64,000 nucleotides of DNA. Source: an uncultured Dehalococcoidia bacterium (lineage in GTDB: Bacteria > Chloroflexota > Dehalococcoidia > Lucifugimonadales > UBA3495). Positions 17,075 through 25,951 of the stretch are shown piece by piece (position 1 is the first letter of the stretch; each line of letters opens with the position of its first letter). The stretch is from positions 462,424 to 526,423 of the forward strand of contig CATQHB010000002.1 in the NCBI GenBank assembly GCA_958295765.1. The letters are read 5' to 3'. The notes below the pieces were generated by a model. It made no database searches. It worked only from the letters and a program-made list of their open reading frames with translations, and was not told the origin of the DNA. Both the position numbers and the translations under genes were made by a program.

Positions 17075-17710
17075 CTATTGTCCGTTCAGGTACTGGTTCA
17101 TTGCTGACTTGAAAATGTCGTAGGGATGGGCGCCGGTGAACAGGAGGTTGCCCACCACGAAAGTAGGTATGCCCCGGATGCCGTATTGCAGGGCCTCCTG
17201 ATACTGTTCCATCACCCTGGACGAGTATTGATGGTCGGAAAGCCGGCTCAGCAGGTCGTCGGCGTCCAGAGACACCGATTCGGCCACTTCAGCCAGGGTA
17301 GCAAGCTGGCCCAGGTCTTTGCCCTCCTCCCAATAGGCTTTATAGGCGGCGTGGTGAAACTCCATAAACTTGCCATGCTGCTGGGCGTACTCGGTCGCTT
17401 CCAGGGCGTACATCGTGTTGGGCGTAACCCGGGGCGGGCGCATAATCAGGTTGGCGTCGCGCACCTGAGAGCGAATCGGCTCGCTCAGTTCGTCCTCGGT
17501 TTCACCGGAACGGGGCTGACGCTGCAATCCCTCTTTGGGCGTATCGGGGCGCAGCAGGTAGGCCCGTCCCTCTACGGCGATGTTGTAATCCTGGTTCAGC
17601 TTGTCAACCCGCTCCAGGCCGACGTAGCACCAGGGTCAAATATAATCGTACCAGACGATAACCCGTACCGGGTCGGCGCCGTTGGCCGGCGGCTGCGCTG
17701 CTTCAGTCAT
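17075..17710 (-). CDS. FrnE/DsbA-family oxidoreductase, candidate selenoprotein (UPWC)
   Basis: Read through one in-frame TGA, this is a 211-residue DsbA-like protein of the FrnE type. ATG at 17710, with AGGAGG at 17717-17722 six bases upstream. Codon 25 is TGA (17636-17638), in WYDYI-U-PWCYVGLE; family members have CPWC with that first Cys as catalytic residue. Downstream all family marks are present and in frame: the FHHAAYKAYWEEGKDLG helix, and the cis-proline loop GIRGIPTFVVG near residue 180. A SECIS-like hairpin starts 12 bases after the TGA. FrnE proteins are cytosolic thiol-disulfide oxidoreductases; the substrate is unknown. It lies close downstream of the HAD gene (17780-18556) on the same strand. 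A pseudogene is the alternative, but nothing else in the gene is damaged. Confidence 0.85.
17603..17623 (-). promoter_or_regulatory. Candidate bacterial SECIS element of the FrnE-like gene
   Basis: Minus-strand mRNA can form GUCGGCC-UGGAGCG-GGUUGAC: a 7-bp stem with two G-U pairs, and a 7-base loop whose second base is G. The loop starts 19 bases after the UGA codon, within the 16-37 range of published bacterial SECIS models. Confidence 0.7.
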
Positions 17711-17779
17711 ACCTTGCCTCCTGTCTAGCGGTGTTTGCTCCCGCTTCCCGGTGTGCGGGGAAAAGCCGGGACGGGGGAA

Positions 17780-18556
17780 TTATTCGGCGGCCTGCTCCCA
17801 GGGATAGTAGGAAGGGGCGTCGGTTTGCTCCGCGACCGGCCGGAGGGAATCGGGGGCGTCAGCCAGCAGCGCGTCCAGTTCGGTCAGGTTGGCGATGCGG
17901 ACACAATCCTTAATGTCGGTCTGCCAGCCGCCCCGGTCCAGCAGTACCGGGTGAATCCCGGCGGCCCTGGCGCCCAGCGCGTCGGAACGGGGCTGGTCGC
18001 CGACGTGAATCGTCTCGCCGGGCCGGGCCGACACCCGTTCCAGCGCGGCGATAAAGATGGCCGGGTCCGGCTTTTCCACGCCTACGTCGGCCGAGGTGAG
18101 GCAAAACTCCAGGTGAGGGGCCATTCCCAGGCTGTGGCAAAGCTGGTTCATATCCCGCCGCAGGTTGGAGATGACCCCCAGCCGGTAGCCCTGCGCGCTC
18201 AACCGCTCCAGGGCGGGCAGGGTATCGGCAAAGGGGATAAAGTCCTTGGGGACGCTGATGGCAAGCTGCCAGATTTGTCGGGCCAAATCCAGGGAAACCG
18301 GCAGGCCGGCGTTCTCCAGCAGGATTTGTTCGTAGCGGGAAAAGAAGGCCAGCCGTTCCGCCTCGGTACGCTGGGCCAGGGGCTTGATTTCGTTCTCCCG
18401 GTTGAAGTAAACGTCGGCCACCGAGTAGCCGAAGTTAATCGCCTCCGGCGCCACGGTGAAACCCAACTCCCGGCAGGAGGCTTGCTGAATCTGGTCCAGG
18501 GGCGGCCAGAATCGCACCAGGGTATTGTAGAAGTCAAAAAATATGGCTTTGATCAT
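17780..18556 (-). CDS. HAD-family hydrolase (haloacid dehalogenase/phosphoglycolate phosphatase type)
   Basis: A 258-residue HAD hydrolase with the C1-type cap. Motif I is FFDFYNTLV (the second Asp of the usual DxDxT is Tyr-flanked, DFYNT). Motif II is GVISNLRRD near residue 115, the motif III Lys is in ADVGVEKPDPAIF, and motif IV is HVGDQPRSDALGARAAG. This matches subfamily I enzymes that remove phosphate from small metabolites; the substrate is not determinable. The first motif replaces the general acid Asp with Tyr (D-F-Y), as in haloacid dehalogenases proper (D-x-Y), so dehalogenation is conceivable. The gene precedes the FrnE-like selenoprotein gene on the same strand. Confidence 0.85.
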   Translation of the reverse strand: MIKAIFFDFYNTLVRFWPPLDQIQQASCRELGFTVAPEAINFGYSVADVYFNRENEIKPLAQRTEAERLAFFSRYEQILLENAGLPVSLDLARQIWQLAISVPKDFIPFADTLPALERLSAQGYRLGVISNLRRDMNQLCHSLGMAPHLEFCLTSADVGVEKPDPAIFIAALERVSARPGETIHVGDQPRSDALGARAAGIHPVLLDRGGWQTDIKDCVRIANLTELDALLADAPDSLRPVAEQTDAPSYYPWEQAAE

Positions 18557-18659
18557 CTACCCGCTTTTCTCCCGGAGAACCGCCGACTTGAAAACCTGTG
18601 AGCAAGCGCATTTTAGCATATCCGGCAATGCTTGTGAATTGGGTAACAAAGTTCGGTCG

Positions 18660-18828
18660 GGCAACCGCGTCTCAACCAGGGCAACCCTGGCAACCGCCGG
18701 CAACCTAATCAACCGTCGGCAACCCAAGTAACCGTCGTTCCGGCGAAAGCCGGAATCCAGGAAATCCCTGGGGAAAGAACGTGCCGGCTACCGAGGGTTC
18801 TGGATTCCGGCTTTCGCCGGAACGACGG
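18660..18828. repeat. Degenerate CAACC array plus MITE-like element, copy 3
   Basis: 18660-18731 is a CAACC(A/G)GGGCAACC-type array. 18732-18828 is the 97-bp element with the same arms as copies 1 and 2, followed by a GGTTGCGTAGATTGCCC tail. The gap 18557-18945 holds no gene. Confidence 0.8.
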
Positions 18829-18945
18829 TTGCGTAGATTGCCCTCGTTAAGACGCAATTACCCTGCAATTAACCCCTTGCCCACCCCGTCCGGGGCAAGT
18901 ATGCTGTGATGACTTATCCAAACATCAATAACATCGTGGGGTCTA

Positions 18946-19401
18946 GTGAAAATGCGAATCGTGGTGGGCGCCGACCATGCCGGATTTCCCTTGAAAGAAC
19001 TGTTGAAACCGTGGCTGGAGTCCTGCGGCCACCAGGTTGACGACCTGGGGGCGGCGGCCCTGGACCCGGAGGATGACTACCCGGACTTTGCCGCGGCGGT
19101 GGCCCGGGCGGTGCAGGCCGGGGCGGCGGAACGGGGGATAATTTTCTGCGGCAGCGGCGTGGGCGCCAGCATCACCGCCAACAAGGTGGCCGGCGTGCGG
19201 GCCGGCCTCTGCCACGACACCTACAGCGCCCACCAAGGGGTGGAACACGACGCGATGAACGTAGTCTGCCTCGGCGCCCGCATCATCGGCGTGGACTTGT
19301 CCAAAGAAATCCTCACCGCCTTTCTGTCGGCCGGCTTTCTCCCCGAACCCCGCTTCCAACGCCGCCTGGACAAGCTGCTGCAAGTAGAGGCTGAGGGGTA
19401 G
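18946..19401 (+). CDS. rpiB: Ribose-5-phosphate isomerase B
   Basis: A 151-residue RpiB/LacAB-family isomerase interconverting ribose-5-phosphate and ribulose-5-phosphate in the pentose phosphate pathway. Key segments: VVGADHAGFPLKE at the start, with the substrate-binding DHAG motif, the GIIFCGSGVGASITANKV segment holding the catalytic Cys (C of FCGSG, ~residue 68), and the CLGAR motif near 112. Length is typical. The listed start is GTG; ATG two codons later is an equal choice. It faces otsB across an inverted-repeat terminator. Confidence 0.95.
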   Translation: MKMRIVVGADHAGFPLKELLKPWLESCGHQVDDLGAAALDPEDDYPDFAAAVARAVQAGAAERGIIFCGSGVGASITANKVAGVRAGLCHDTYSAHQGVEHDAMNVVCLGARIIGVDLSKEILTAFLSAGFLPEPRFQRRLDKLLQVEAEG

Positions 19402-19405
19402 GTTT

Positions 19406-19532
19406 TGTCCACGAAGGGACACGAAGGGGCACGAAGGTTTTTACCTATGAGTTACGCAGTTCGCAGATGGGTACTCGCAACATCATATAAAAATAAAAAA
19501 ACCTTCGTGCCCCTTCGTGCCCTTCGTGGACA
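19406..19532. terminator. Long inverted repeat at the rpiB/otsB convergent junction
   Basis: TGTCCACGAAGGGACACGAA at the left pairs with the complementary right arm ending CCCTTCGTGGACA, each about 33 bases, with T- and A-rich ends at the loop (GGTTTTT and AAAAAACC). It lies exactly between two convergent genes, so a bidirectional terminator is likely. A related repeat is at 44833-44915. Confidence 0.65.
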
Positions 19533-19541
19533 GAGAATAAA

Positions 19542-20339
19542 TCACCCGGCCAGCAGGGACAGGGTTTCCGCCACTTCCTGGGGGGAGTCCAGGCGGTATT
19601 GGGCCTGGGTGGGTTGGCGGGCGGCGCCGACAAACACGGAAATGCCCTCCAGGGCGTGAACCGCCGCAAACCCGTCCTCATCGGTCAGGTCGTCGCCGAA
19701 GAAAACCGCCAGCGTCCCCGGCGGAAAGGACTCGGCAATCCGGGCGATGGCCCGGCCCTTGTCCCAGGCTACGTTGGGGCGCACTTCCAGAACCTCCTTG
19801 CCCCGGGTAACCCGCACCCGGCCGGCCTCCCGCGCCGGGGCTACCACCGCGTCAAACCCGGCGTGAACCTCCCCCATCAACTCCTCCGGGGTCAGGCGGT
19901 AGTGGACGCTGAGGGTCAGCCCCTTGCCCTCCACCAATACCCCGTCATAACCGGCCAACCGCTCTTTCAGCCCAAGCAGCAGGGCATCCAGTTCCGGCCT
20001 CAGCCGGGCCGCCTCCGGGTGGACAAAGTCCAGTTCCGGGGCCGGTTCCGGTTCCGGTCCCCGGATTTCCAGCCCGTGATTGCCGGCGTAAATCAGGCCG
20101 GGCAGTCCCACCATTTCCGTCAAGTCGGCCAAGCCCCGGCCACTGACCAGCCCCAGGGTATAGCGTTCCCGGCGGGCCAGGCGCAGCAGGGCCTGGCGGG
20201 CCGCCGGGGGCAACGTTGCCAGGTCCGGGCGGGGCGCAATGGGCGCCAGGGTGCCATCGTAGTCCAGCAGCAGCAGCACGTGGCCGGCGTTTGCCAGTTG
20301 ACGGCTGACCCGGGGCCATACGTTCAGCAGGTGGGGCAT
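19542..20339 (-). CDS. otsB: Trehalose-6-phosphate phosphatase
   Basis: A 265-residue HAD-superfamily phosphatase that makes trehalose from trehalose-6-phosphate. Motif I LLLLDYDGTLAPI (nucleophile Asp at about residue 27) is followed by LVSGRGLADL, the family GLIYAGNHGLEI segment, the KGLTLSVHYR segment and motif IV FFGDDLTDEDGF. Length and motif order are typical of OtsB. The gene follows otsA on the same strand with a 56-base gap, so the two form an operon for trehalose, a compatible solute. Confidence 0.95.
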   Translation of the reverse strand: MPHLLNVWPRVSRQLANAGHVLLLLDYDGTLAPIAPRPDLATLPPAARQALLRLARRERYTLGLVSGRGLADLTEMVGLPGLIYAGNHGLEIRGPEPEPAPELDFVHPEAARLRPELDALLLGLKERLAGYDGVLVEGKGLTLSVHYRLTPEELMGEVHAGFDAVVAPAREAGRVRVTRGKEVLEVRPNVAWDKGRAIARIAESFPPGTLAVFFGDDLTDEDGFAAVHALEGISVFVGAARQPTQAQYRLDSPQEVAETLSLLAG

Positions 20340-20395
20340 AAGCGGCGGCTAACCCGTAGGGATTGCGCTGGCGGATTCCATTGCGGAACCGGCCA

Positions 20396-21910
20396 CTACC
20401 GGGTAGGGGTAGCCGCGTACCGGGAGCGGCCGGAGGCCGACCCGCGGGCGCACTGGATTAAATCCACCAGGAGCCGGGCGGCCCACTTGTAGATATTGTT
20501 CTCCCGCACGGTGGCCCGCATATGCAGCATCCGATTGCGGCGCTCGTGTTCCGGCATCGTTACCGCATCCCGGATCGCCTCGGCCATGTCCTCGGTGGCG
20601 TAGGGGTTGACGATCAGGGATTGGGTAAGCTCCAGGGCCGCGCCGGTGAAGGGGCTGAGAATCAGGACGCCATCATTGTCAAAGCGGCTGGCGACGAACT
20701 CCTTGGCGACCAGGTTCATTCCGTCGTGGAGGGAACTGACGATGCAGAACCGGGACAAACGGCGCAGGGCCATCAGCGTAACGGCGGGCAGGTTGTCGGG
20801 CATATAGACAATCGGCTGCCAACCGTTCCGGGCAAAACGCCCGTTAATCTCCTCCAGCAACTGGTCAATCTGCTCCGAAAGCTGCTGGTAGGCGTCGATG
20901 TCGCTGCGGCTCAGCACCCCGGCCTGGACAAAGACCAGCTTGCCCTGGTACTCCGGGTATTTCTCCAGGAACCGCCCGATGGCCCGGAAACGGTGGGGGA
21001 TTCCTTTGGTGTAGTCCACCCGATCAATGCCCAGGCCAATCAGCTTGCCGTCCAGTCCCCACTCCTCTTGGAGACGTTCCATCTCCTGCTCCACCTCAGC
21101 GCTCTCAGAAAACTGGCAGATGTCATCAAAGTCAATGCTGATGGGAAAGGGGCGCACCAGGGTAGTATCGCCCCGGTACTCAATGCGGTTATATTCAGCG
21201 TTCACCTGCACCGGCAGAGTGCGGGCCGCCGTATCCATAAAGTTGTTGCAATGGTCGCCGATGTGGAAACCCAGCAGGTTGTTGCCCAGCAGACCCTCCA
21301 GCAACTCGGCCTGCCAGGGACAAATGCGGAAAATCTCGGGATGGGGCCAGGGGATGTGCCAGAACTGGCCGGTGACGATGTCCGGCGCGGCGTTGCGGAT
21401 GTATTGGGGCAGCAGGGCCAGGTGATAGTCCTGGGTCAGAACCAGGGCCGGCTGGTCGCCCACCTCATCCAGCACCAGGTCGGCGAACTTTTGATTGACC
21501 GCCTGGTAGGTTTCCCAGTCCCGCAGGTCAAAGACCGGCTCAGTGTAGGCGTTGTGGCACAAGGGCCAGAGGGCCTCGTTGGAAAAGCCGTAGTAGTAGC
21601 CCTTTTCCTCCTGCTCGGTAAGCCAGACCAGCCGCAGGGCGTAGGCCGGGTCGTCGGGAGGAACCATCACCCGATTGTCCTGGTCAACGACGTAGCGGTC
21701 GCCCTGGCCGCCGCCGTAGGCAATCCAGGTGCCGCCGCAAGCCTGCATCAAGGGATCCAGGGCGCTGGTAAGGCCGCCGGCCGGAAGCACGTACCGGAGC
21801 GTACCTTCCACCAGATTATAGATGTAGGGCTGGCGGTTGGAGACAATGATAAGCCGGTATTCACCAATCTGCCGTTGCACCAACTGCTGCAAGTCTTGCT
21901 TGGTCCACAT
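20396..21910 (-). CDS. otsA: Trehalose-6-phosphate synthase
   Basis: A 504-residue GT20 glycosyltransferase that joins UDP-/NDP-glucose to glucose-6-phosphate. Recognised by LIIVSNRQPYIYN at the start, LTQDYHLALLPQYIR, FWHIPWPHPEIFRICPW, GLGIDRVDYTKGIPHR and the SLHDGMNLVAKEFVASR motif near the C-terminus. The ATG at 21910 was chosen over an upstream in-frame start because AGGAAGG lies just before it and the homologous region begins there. Cotranscribed with otsB. One ~540-bp repeat-rich gap lies upstream. Confidence 0.96.
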   Translation of the reverse strand: MWTKQDLQQLVQRQIGEYRLIIVSNRQPYIYNLVEGTLRYVLPAGGLTSALDPLMQACGGTWIAYGGGQGDRYVVDQDNRVMVPPDDPAYALRLVWLTEQEEKGYYYGFSNEALWPLCHNAYTEPVFDLRDWETYQAVNQKFADLVLDEVGDQPALVLTQDYHLALLPQYIRNAAPDIVTGQFWHIPWPHPEIFRICPWQAELLEGLLGNNLLGFHIGDHCNNFMDTAARTLPVQVNAEYNRIEYRGDTTLVRPFPISIDFDDICQFSESAEVEQEMERLQEEWGLDGKLIGLGIDRVDYTKGIPHRFRAIGRFLEKYPEYQGKLVFVQAGVLSRSDIDAYQQLSEQIDQLLEEINGRFARNGWQPIVYMPDNLPAVTLMALRRLSRFCIVSSLHDGMNLVAKEFVASRFDNDGVLILSPFTGAALELTQSLIVNPYATEDMAEAIRDAVTMPEHERRNRMLHMRATVRENNIYKWAARLLVDLIQCARGSASGRSRYAATPTR

Positions 21911-22118
21911 GGTAACCTTCCTTAATCCTGGAACCCTGGGCCATGGCAGAATGGGCGTTCCTGTCGGGGAGCGGGACGGCACACTCCTCTAATGGTGCCA
22001 TATAACCCCGGCAAAAGCAACCGCGCCGGGACATTTATTATTAAATCTACGAATAATTACGAATTGATAAGTGAATACAATGGCGCTAACAATATCCGCT
22101 TATGGTGATAATAACATC

Positions 22119-22180
22119 CGCTCATGGTGAGCTTGTCGAACCAGCCCAATTCCGCCCTTCGACAAGCTCAGGGTGAGCGG
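22119..22180. repeat. Family-B inverted repeat
   Basis: CGCTCATGGTGAGCTTGTCG pairs with CGACAAGCTCAGGGTGAGCG. It is part of the gene-free gap 21911-22448. Confidence 0.8.
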
Positions 22181-22212
22181 GACGGGTAAGCCAGGGCAAG
22201 CGCATCATAAAA

Positions 22213-22309
22213 CCGTCGTTCCGGCGAAAGCCGGAATCCAGAATCCTCGGTAGCCGGTTCGCTCTTTCCCCGGGGATTTCCTGGATTCCGGCTTTCGCCG
22301 GAACGACGG
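22213..22309. repeat. MITE-like 97-bp inverted-repeat element, copy 4
   Basis: Same arms and length as the other copies; centre TCCTCGGTAGCCGGTTCGC in the copy-1 orientation. Tail follows with CGGTTGCTTGG and GGGTTAAGAGATGATTGCCC. Confidence 0.85.
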
Positions 22310-22448
22310 TTGCTTGGAATGACGGTTGTCCGGGTTAAGAGATGATTGCCCGGCAGTCCCGGCCAAATTGACAGACTTGGGGCCGGTAGGTAGGATAAGG
22401 CAACTACTTCTGCCACGCTATACCTCGGCCACCATATAAGGAGGGCTT

Positions 22449-23249
22449 ATGTTTGTCCGCAGGGACTTGACCGACAGCGTACCCACCCGGGAAGGGAATA
22501 TGCACTATGTAAGGCAGGGGGCCGGCTTTCCCCTGGTGATGCTGCACCCCCTGGGCACTTCCACCTGGGCCTGGCATACGGTAATCGACGGGCTGAGCCA
22601 GCATTACACCTGTTACGCCTTTGATATGCTGGGCCACGGCGATTCCGACAAGCCGGCCCGCCACTTCAACATTCCCGACTACGCCCGCGCCCTGGACGAC
22701 GCCTGCCAGTTGCTCAACATCCACCGGGGCCACTACGTCGGCAACTCGGTGGGGGCCTGCCTGGCTACGGAAATGGCGGCCAGCTACCCGGAGCGGGTGG
22801 ACAAGCTGGCCCTGGTGGGCTGCCCCCTGTGGAACCCCTGGGGCGGCAATCAGCGGGTCGCGGATACCGCCGGCGACTACGATGTCCAAGGCCAGGCCCA
22901 GCCTCGCACCCTGGAGCAGTTGCGGGAACGGGCTACCTTTGCCAATCCCCAGCAGGAGTGGGTGGACGCCACCAACCGGACCCGGGAGCAGGCCGGCGAG
23001 TGGGTGCGCAACCTGCACCAATCCCTGGCCTACTACGATATTCTGTCCCGGCTGCCCCTGATTAAGGCATCCTCCACCCTGGTAATGTACGGGGAAAAAG
23101 ATCTGCTGCGGGACGGCGAGGAACTGCTGCACAACAACATCGTCAACGCCAGCAAGACTATCCTGCCGGGCTTGGGCCACATCCCGCAGATTGAGGACCC
23201 GGAGGCGTTTATCGGCGCCCTGCTGTCCTTCCTGGGGCCGGAGGGTTAG
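22449..23249 (+). CDS. Alpha/beta hydrolase
   Basis: A 266-residue alpha/beta hydrolase-fold enzyme. Oxyanion region VMLHPLGTSTWAW, nucleophile elbow GNSVGA (Ser near residue 99), acid GEKDLLRDG near 218 and catalytic His in GLGHIPQIEDPEAF near 245 make a complete triad. The fold covers esterases, dehalogenases, C-C hydrolases and peroxidases; no feature narrows it. The NMT1-like gene starts 95 bases downstream on the same strand, suggesting shared expression. Confidence 0.88.
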   Translation: MFVRRDLTDSVPTREGNMHYVRQGAGFPLVMLHPLGTSTWAWHTVIDGLSQHYTCYAFDMLGHGDSDKPARHFNIPDYARALDDACQLLNIHRGHYVGNSVGACLATEMAASYPERVDKLALVGCPLWNPWGGNQRVADTAGDYDVQGQAQPRTLEQLRERATFANPQQEWVDATNRTREQAGEWVRNLHQSLAYYDILSRLPLIKASSTLVMYGEKDLLRDGEELLHNNIVNASKTILPGLGHIPQIEDPEAFIGALLSFLGPEG

Positions 23250-23344
23250 CCTTTCCTTCCCGGCACTTGTGCTTGCCCCCGGCTCTGTCCTGTCAAAAGA
23301 GGCCGGGGGCAAGCACAGGGCAACAACAGCAAAGGAGGCCAACC

Positions 23345-24268
23345 TTGACCGGTGGACGCTACCCGTTGCGGTTGCTGGAAACCTTCCGCACCGTCTTTTA
23401 TACGCCCATCTACGTTACCGTTGCCGGCGGCTACCTGGAGTCGGCGGGGTTGGACGTGGCCTTTGACACCTGCCCGGCCCGATTCCCCCATCCCCTCAGC
23501 GCCCTGAACAACCAGGCGGCGGACATCGTGCAGAGTGGCATTATGCGTTCCATCATCGCCGCCGATTGGGGCGGGGAGACGGTGCCGCGCCACTTTGCTG
23601 AGATTAACAGCCGCGACGGTTTCTTTGTCCTGGGCCGTAACCCGGTTCCAGCAGGAGACGGGGGTTTGCAATGGACGGACTTCGCCGGCTCAACCATCAT
23701 TCCGGTGGGTTTCTCTCCAATGCCCTGGGCCTCCTTCCGCTACGCCCTCCGCAACAATGGCGTAGCTGCCGAGGGATTGACCCTGTTGCCCGACTTGGGA
23801 CTGGAGGAGGCGGTGGACGCCTTCCGCGGCGGCCAGGCCGACTTTATCCATTTGCCGGAACCGGCGGCGGAGCAACTGCTGGCCGAGGGCGTGGGCCAGT
23901 TGGCCCTGGCCTTGGGGCCGGTGAACGGGCATATCGCCTACAGTTCCTTTGCCGCCACCAACCATTTCCTGGAAACTCACGCCGAGGTGGTGCAGCGGTT
24001 TGTCGAAGGCTATGCCAACGCCCTGATTTGGCTGGCCGGCGCCGCCGCGACCGAGATAAGCCGGGCCATCACCCCCTTCTTCCCGGATACCGACCCGGAA
24101 CTGCTGACCCGCGCCATCAACCGCTACCAAAGCCAGGACACCTGGCCCACCCACCCCCACCTGGCCCGCCCGGAGTATGAAGGCTTGCAGGACATCCTGG
24201 TGGACGCGGGAATGGTCAAGGAACGGCAGGCTTATGAGAAGGTGGTAAGCACCGCGTTTACGGGCTGA
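23345..24268 (+). CDS. NMT1/THI5-like ABC-transporter substrate-binding protein
   Basis: A 307-residue periplasmic-binding-fold protein of the NMT1/SsuA type. TTG start at 23345 chosen because AGGAGG (23333-23338) sits six bases upstream and homology starts there. YTPIYVTVAGGYLESAGLDV near residue 20 is the typical start of this family, and the second lobe begins around the FAGSTIIPVGFSPMPWASF segment. No signal peptide is visible and no permease or ATPase is adjacent, so it may be cytosolic or act as a biosynthetic enzyme or sensor, as some family members do. The ligand (pyrimidine, sulfonate, other) is unknown. Confidence 0.78.
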   Translation: MTGGRYPLRLLETFRTVFYTPIYVTVAGGYLESAGLDVAFDTCPARFPHPLSALNNQAADIVQSGIMRSIIAADWGGETVPRHFAEINSRDGFFVLGRNPVPAGDGGLQWTDFAGSTIIPVGFSPMPWASFRYALRNNGVAAEGLTLLPDLGLEEAVDAFRGGQADFIHLPEPAAEQLLAEGVGQLALALGPVNGHIAYSSFAATNHFLETHAEVVQRFVEGYANALIWLAGAAATEISRAITPFFPDTDPELLTRAINRYQSQDTWPTHPHLARPEYEGLQDILVDAGMVKERQAYEKVVSTAFTG

Positions 24269-24271
24269 ATT

Positions 24272-24343
24272 AACATGGATGCACAGGATATACAGGATAA
24301 TTACCTATGCCTAACATCCTGTATATCCTGTTAATCCATGTTT
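24272..24343. terminator. Inverted repeat at a convergent gene junction
   Basis: AACATGGAT-ACAGGATATACAGGAT pairs with its complement ending ATCCATGTT around a ~20-bp centre. It sits between genes on opposite strands (ending 24268 and 24352) and probably ends both transcripts. Confidence 0.6.
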
Positions 24344-24351
24344 GAGTTAGC

Positions 24352-25020
24352 TTAAATCGCCGCCCTGATTTCAGCAATCAAGGAGTTTACCCGGTTCGCT
24401 TGGGTAATGTTGAAAATGCCGGTAATTTCATCGCTGCGGTAGCCTACCAGGTCGGCGGGGACGGCATTGGATACGATGTAGAAAGGCGCGTTTTTGTTTT
24501 GACGCCGGAACTTTAAAGCGTTGGCTTGGGCCTTTTTCCAGGTATCCGAGCGTTCCAGTCCCGGACGGGGAATCGTAGTAACGGTGGTATCGGGGTTTTG
24601 CACGTGGCGGGGCGAACCCTTGGTCTCAATCGCAACCTTGGGCGTAACCTCAATGTCATGGGTGTTGGTGTTGCCCGGCGTTGATACTGCCGGCAGCTCA
24701 AATCCGGTGGTCAACAGGTAACGCACTGCGCTCTCAAAAACCTTGCCTACTATTGACGCCCGACCCTGAAAAGTGGCTATCTCAAAGACCTGGCGAGACT
24801 CGCAGACCGGACAATGCCGGGGCATATTGCCAAACTCTGCCGTAGTAGCGCCGCCGCCAATGCAAGCCACACACGCCCACGCCGGATAGCAAGCCACCGC
24901 ATCAATAGCCTGCTGAAAGCAGCCATTGAAGTAATTTTGCAGCCGCCCATTGGTCAACTCCCGATTGCCGATATGAAAGTAATTGTCCCGGGCGATTGCG
25001 TCATACGGGATAGGCGGCAT
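24352..25020 (-). CDS. Restriction endonuclease-like protein with zinc-finger (R-M pair)
   Basis: A 222-residue protein starting at ATG 25020; the frame is open further upstream but that part only overlaps the methyltransferase. It has four Cys in CVAC (50-53) and CPVC (70-73), a likely zinc site. A PD-(D/E)XK-style core reads NTHDIEVTPKVAIETKGSP (D122, E132, K134). It overlaps the upstream methyltransferase gene by 20 bases, the usual layout of a Type II R-M pair. I do not recognise a named endonuclease family. The cleavage site is unknown. Confidence 0.7.
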   Translation of the reverse strand: MPPIPYDAIARDNYFHIGNRELTNGRLQNYFNGCFQQAIDAVACYPAWACVACIGGGATTAEFGNMPRHCPVCESRQVFEIATFQGRASIVGKVFESAVRYLLTTGFELPAVSTPGNTNTHDIEVTPKVAIETKGSPRHVQNPDTTVTTIPRPGLERSDTWKKAQANALKFRRQNKNAPFYIVSNAVPADLVGYRSDEITGIFNITQANRVNSLIAEIRAAI

Positions 25021-25852
25021 CCCGCACCTCCGCAATAACCCGCCCATCCGAACCGGTGCGGGTGTAGAGCAATCGGGGCGCCGCCGCCAGCCGCCGGTAG
25101 GCCAGTTCCCGGTACTCGGCGGACACTTCGTAGCCCACAAAGCGGCGGCCGGCCTTCAGGGCCGCCAGGGCGGTGGTGCCGCTGCCCATAAACGGGTCCA
25201 GCACCACCTCATCGGAGTAGGTGTAAAGCTCGATGCAGCGGCGGGGCAGTTCCTCGGGAAAGGGCGCGGGATGGCCGATGCGCCGGGCCGATGCCGCCGG
25301 AAACTGCCAGAGGCTGCGGGTACACTCCAGAAAATCCTCCCGGCTGATGGTGGCTTCCCGGCCCGGCAGCTTGGGACGCCGCCAGGTGTCCTTGCAGAGC
25401 ACCAGGATGTATTCGTGGACATCCCGCAAGGTGGGGTTGGCGGGAGACTGCCAACTGCCCCAGGCGGTGGAGGATGCGCCGCCGCCGGCCTTGTCCCAGA
25501 TGATTTCCCCCCGCATCAGGAAACCCAGGGCCAGCAAGTCCTCAATGACGTAGCGGTGCAGGGGCAGGTAGGGGCGGCGGCCCAGGTTGGCGATGTTGAA
25601 ACAGACCCGGCCGCCGGGCACCAGGACGCGATAGACCTCGGCCATTACGGTGCGGAGAAAGGCGCGGTACTCCGCCAGGGTCAAGTCCGCGTCGTACTCC
25701 TTCCCCACGTTGTAGGGCGGGGAGGTTACCATCAGGTGGACGCTGTTATCCGGCAGGGCGTCCATCCGCTCCGCCGAGGCGGGCAGAATGGTATTTACGA
25801 CGTCATCGGGTAGGGGGTTTTCCCAATACTCGCCGGGCTTGGCGGCGGGCAA
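25001..25852 (-). CDS. DNA methyltransferase (TSPPY class) of a Type II R-M system
   Basis: A SAM-dependent N4-cytosine or N6-adenine methyltransferase. Catalytic motif TSPPYNVGKEYD lies near residue 48 and the SAM-binding motif DPFMGSGTTALAAL near 223, so the order is of the beta class. The given start is TTG 25852. The frame stays open upstream and reads HDSSRFYAGRLYDG just before it, which looks like true coding sequence, but no good start codon is in that frame. An ATG at 25893 is one base out of frame. The start may therefore have been moved or broken by a 1-base change; see the adjacent 17-G tract. It is cotranscribed with the downstream endonuclease. Confidence 0.88.
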   Translation of the reverse strand: MPAAKPGEYWENPLPDDVVNTILPASAERMDALPDNSVHLMVTSPPYNVGKEYDADLTLAEYRAFLRTVMAEVYRVLVPGGRVCFNIANLGRRPYLPLHRYVIEDLLALGFLMRGEIIWDKAGGGASSTAWGSWQSPANPTLRDVHEYILVLCKDTWRRPKLPGREATISREDFLECTRSLWQFPAASARRIGHPAPFPEELPRRCIELYTYSDEVVLDPFMGSGTTALAALKAGRRFVGYEVSAEYRELAYRRLAAAPRLLYTRTGSDGRVIAEVRDAAYPV

Positions 25853-25951
25853 GCCGTCATAAAGGCGACCGGCGTAGAAACGGGATGAGTCATGCCCATG
25901 CCGCCCCGCCGACCCAAAGGCGGAAGTCTGGGTTTTCCACCCGGAATTCTC

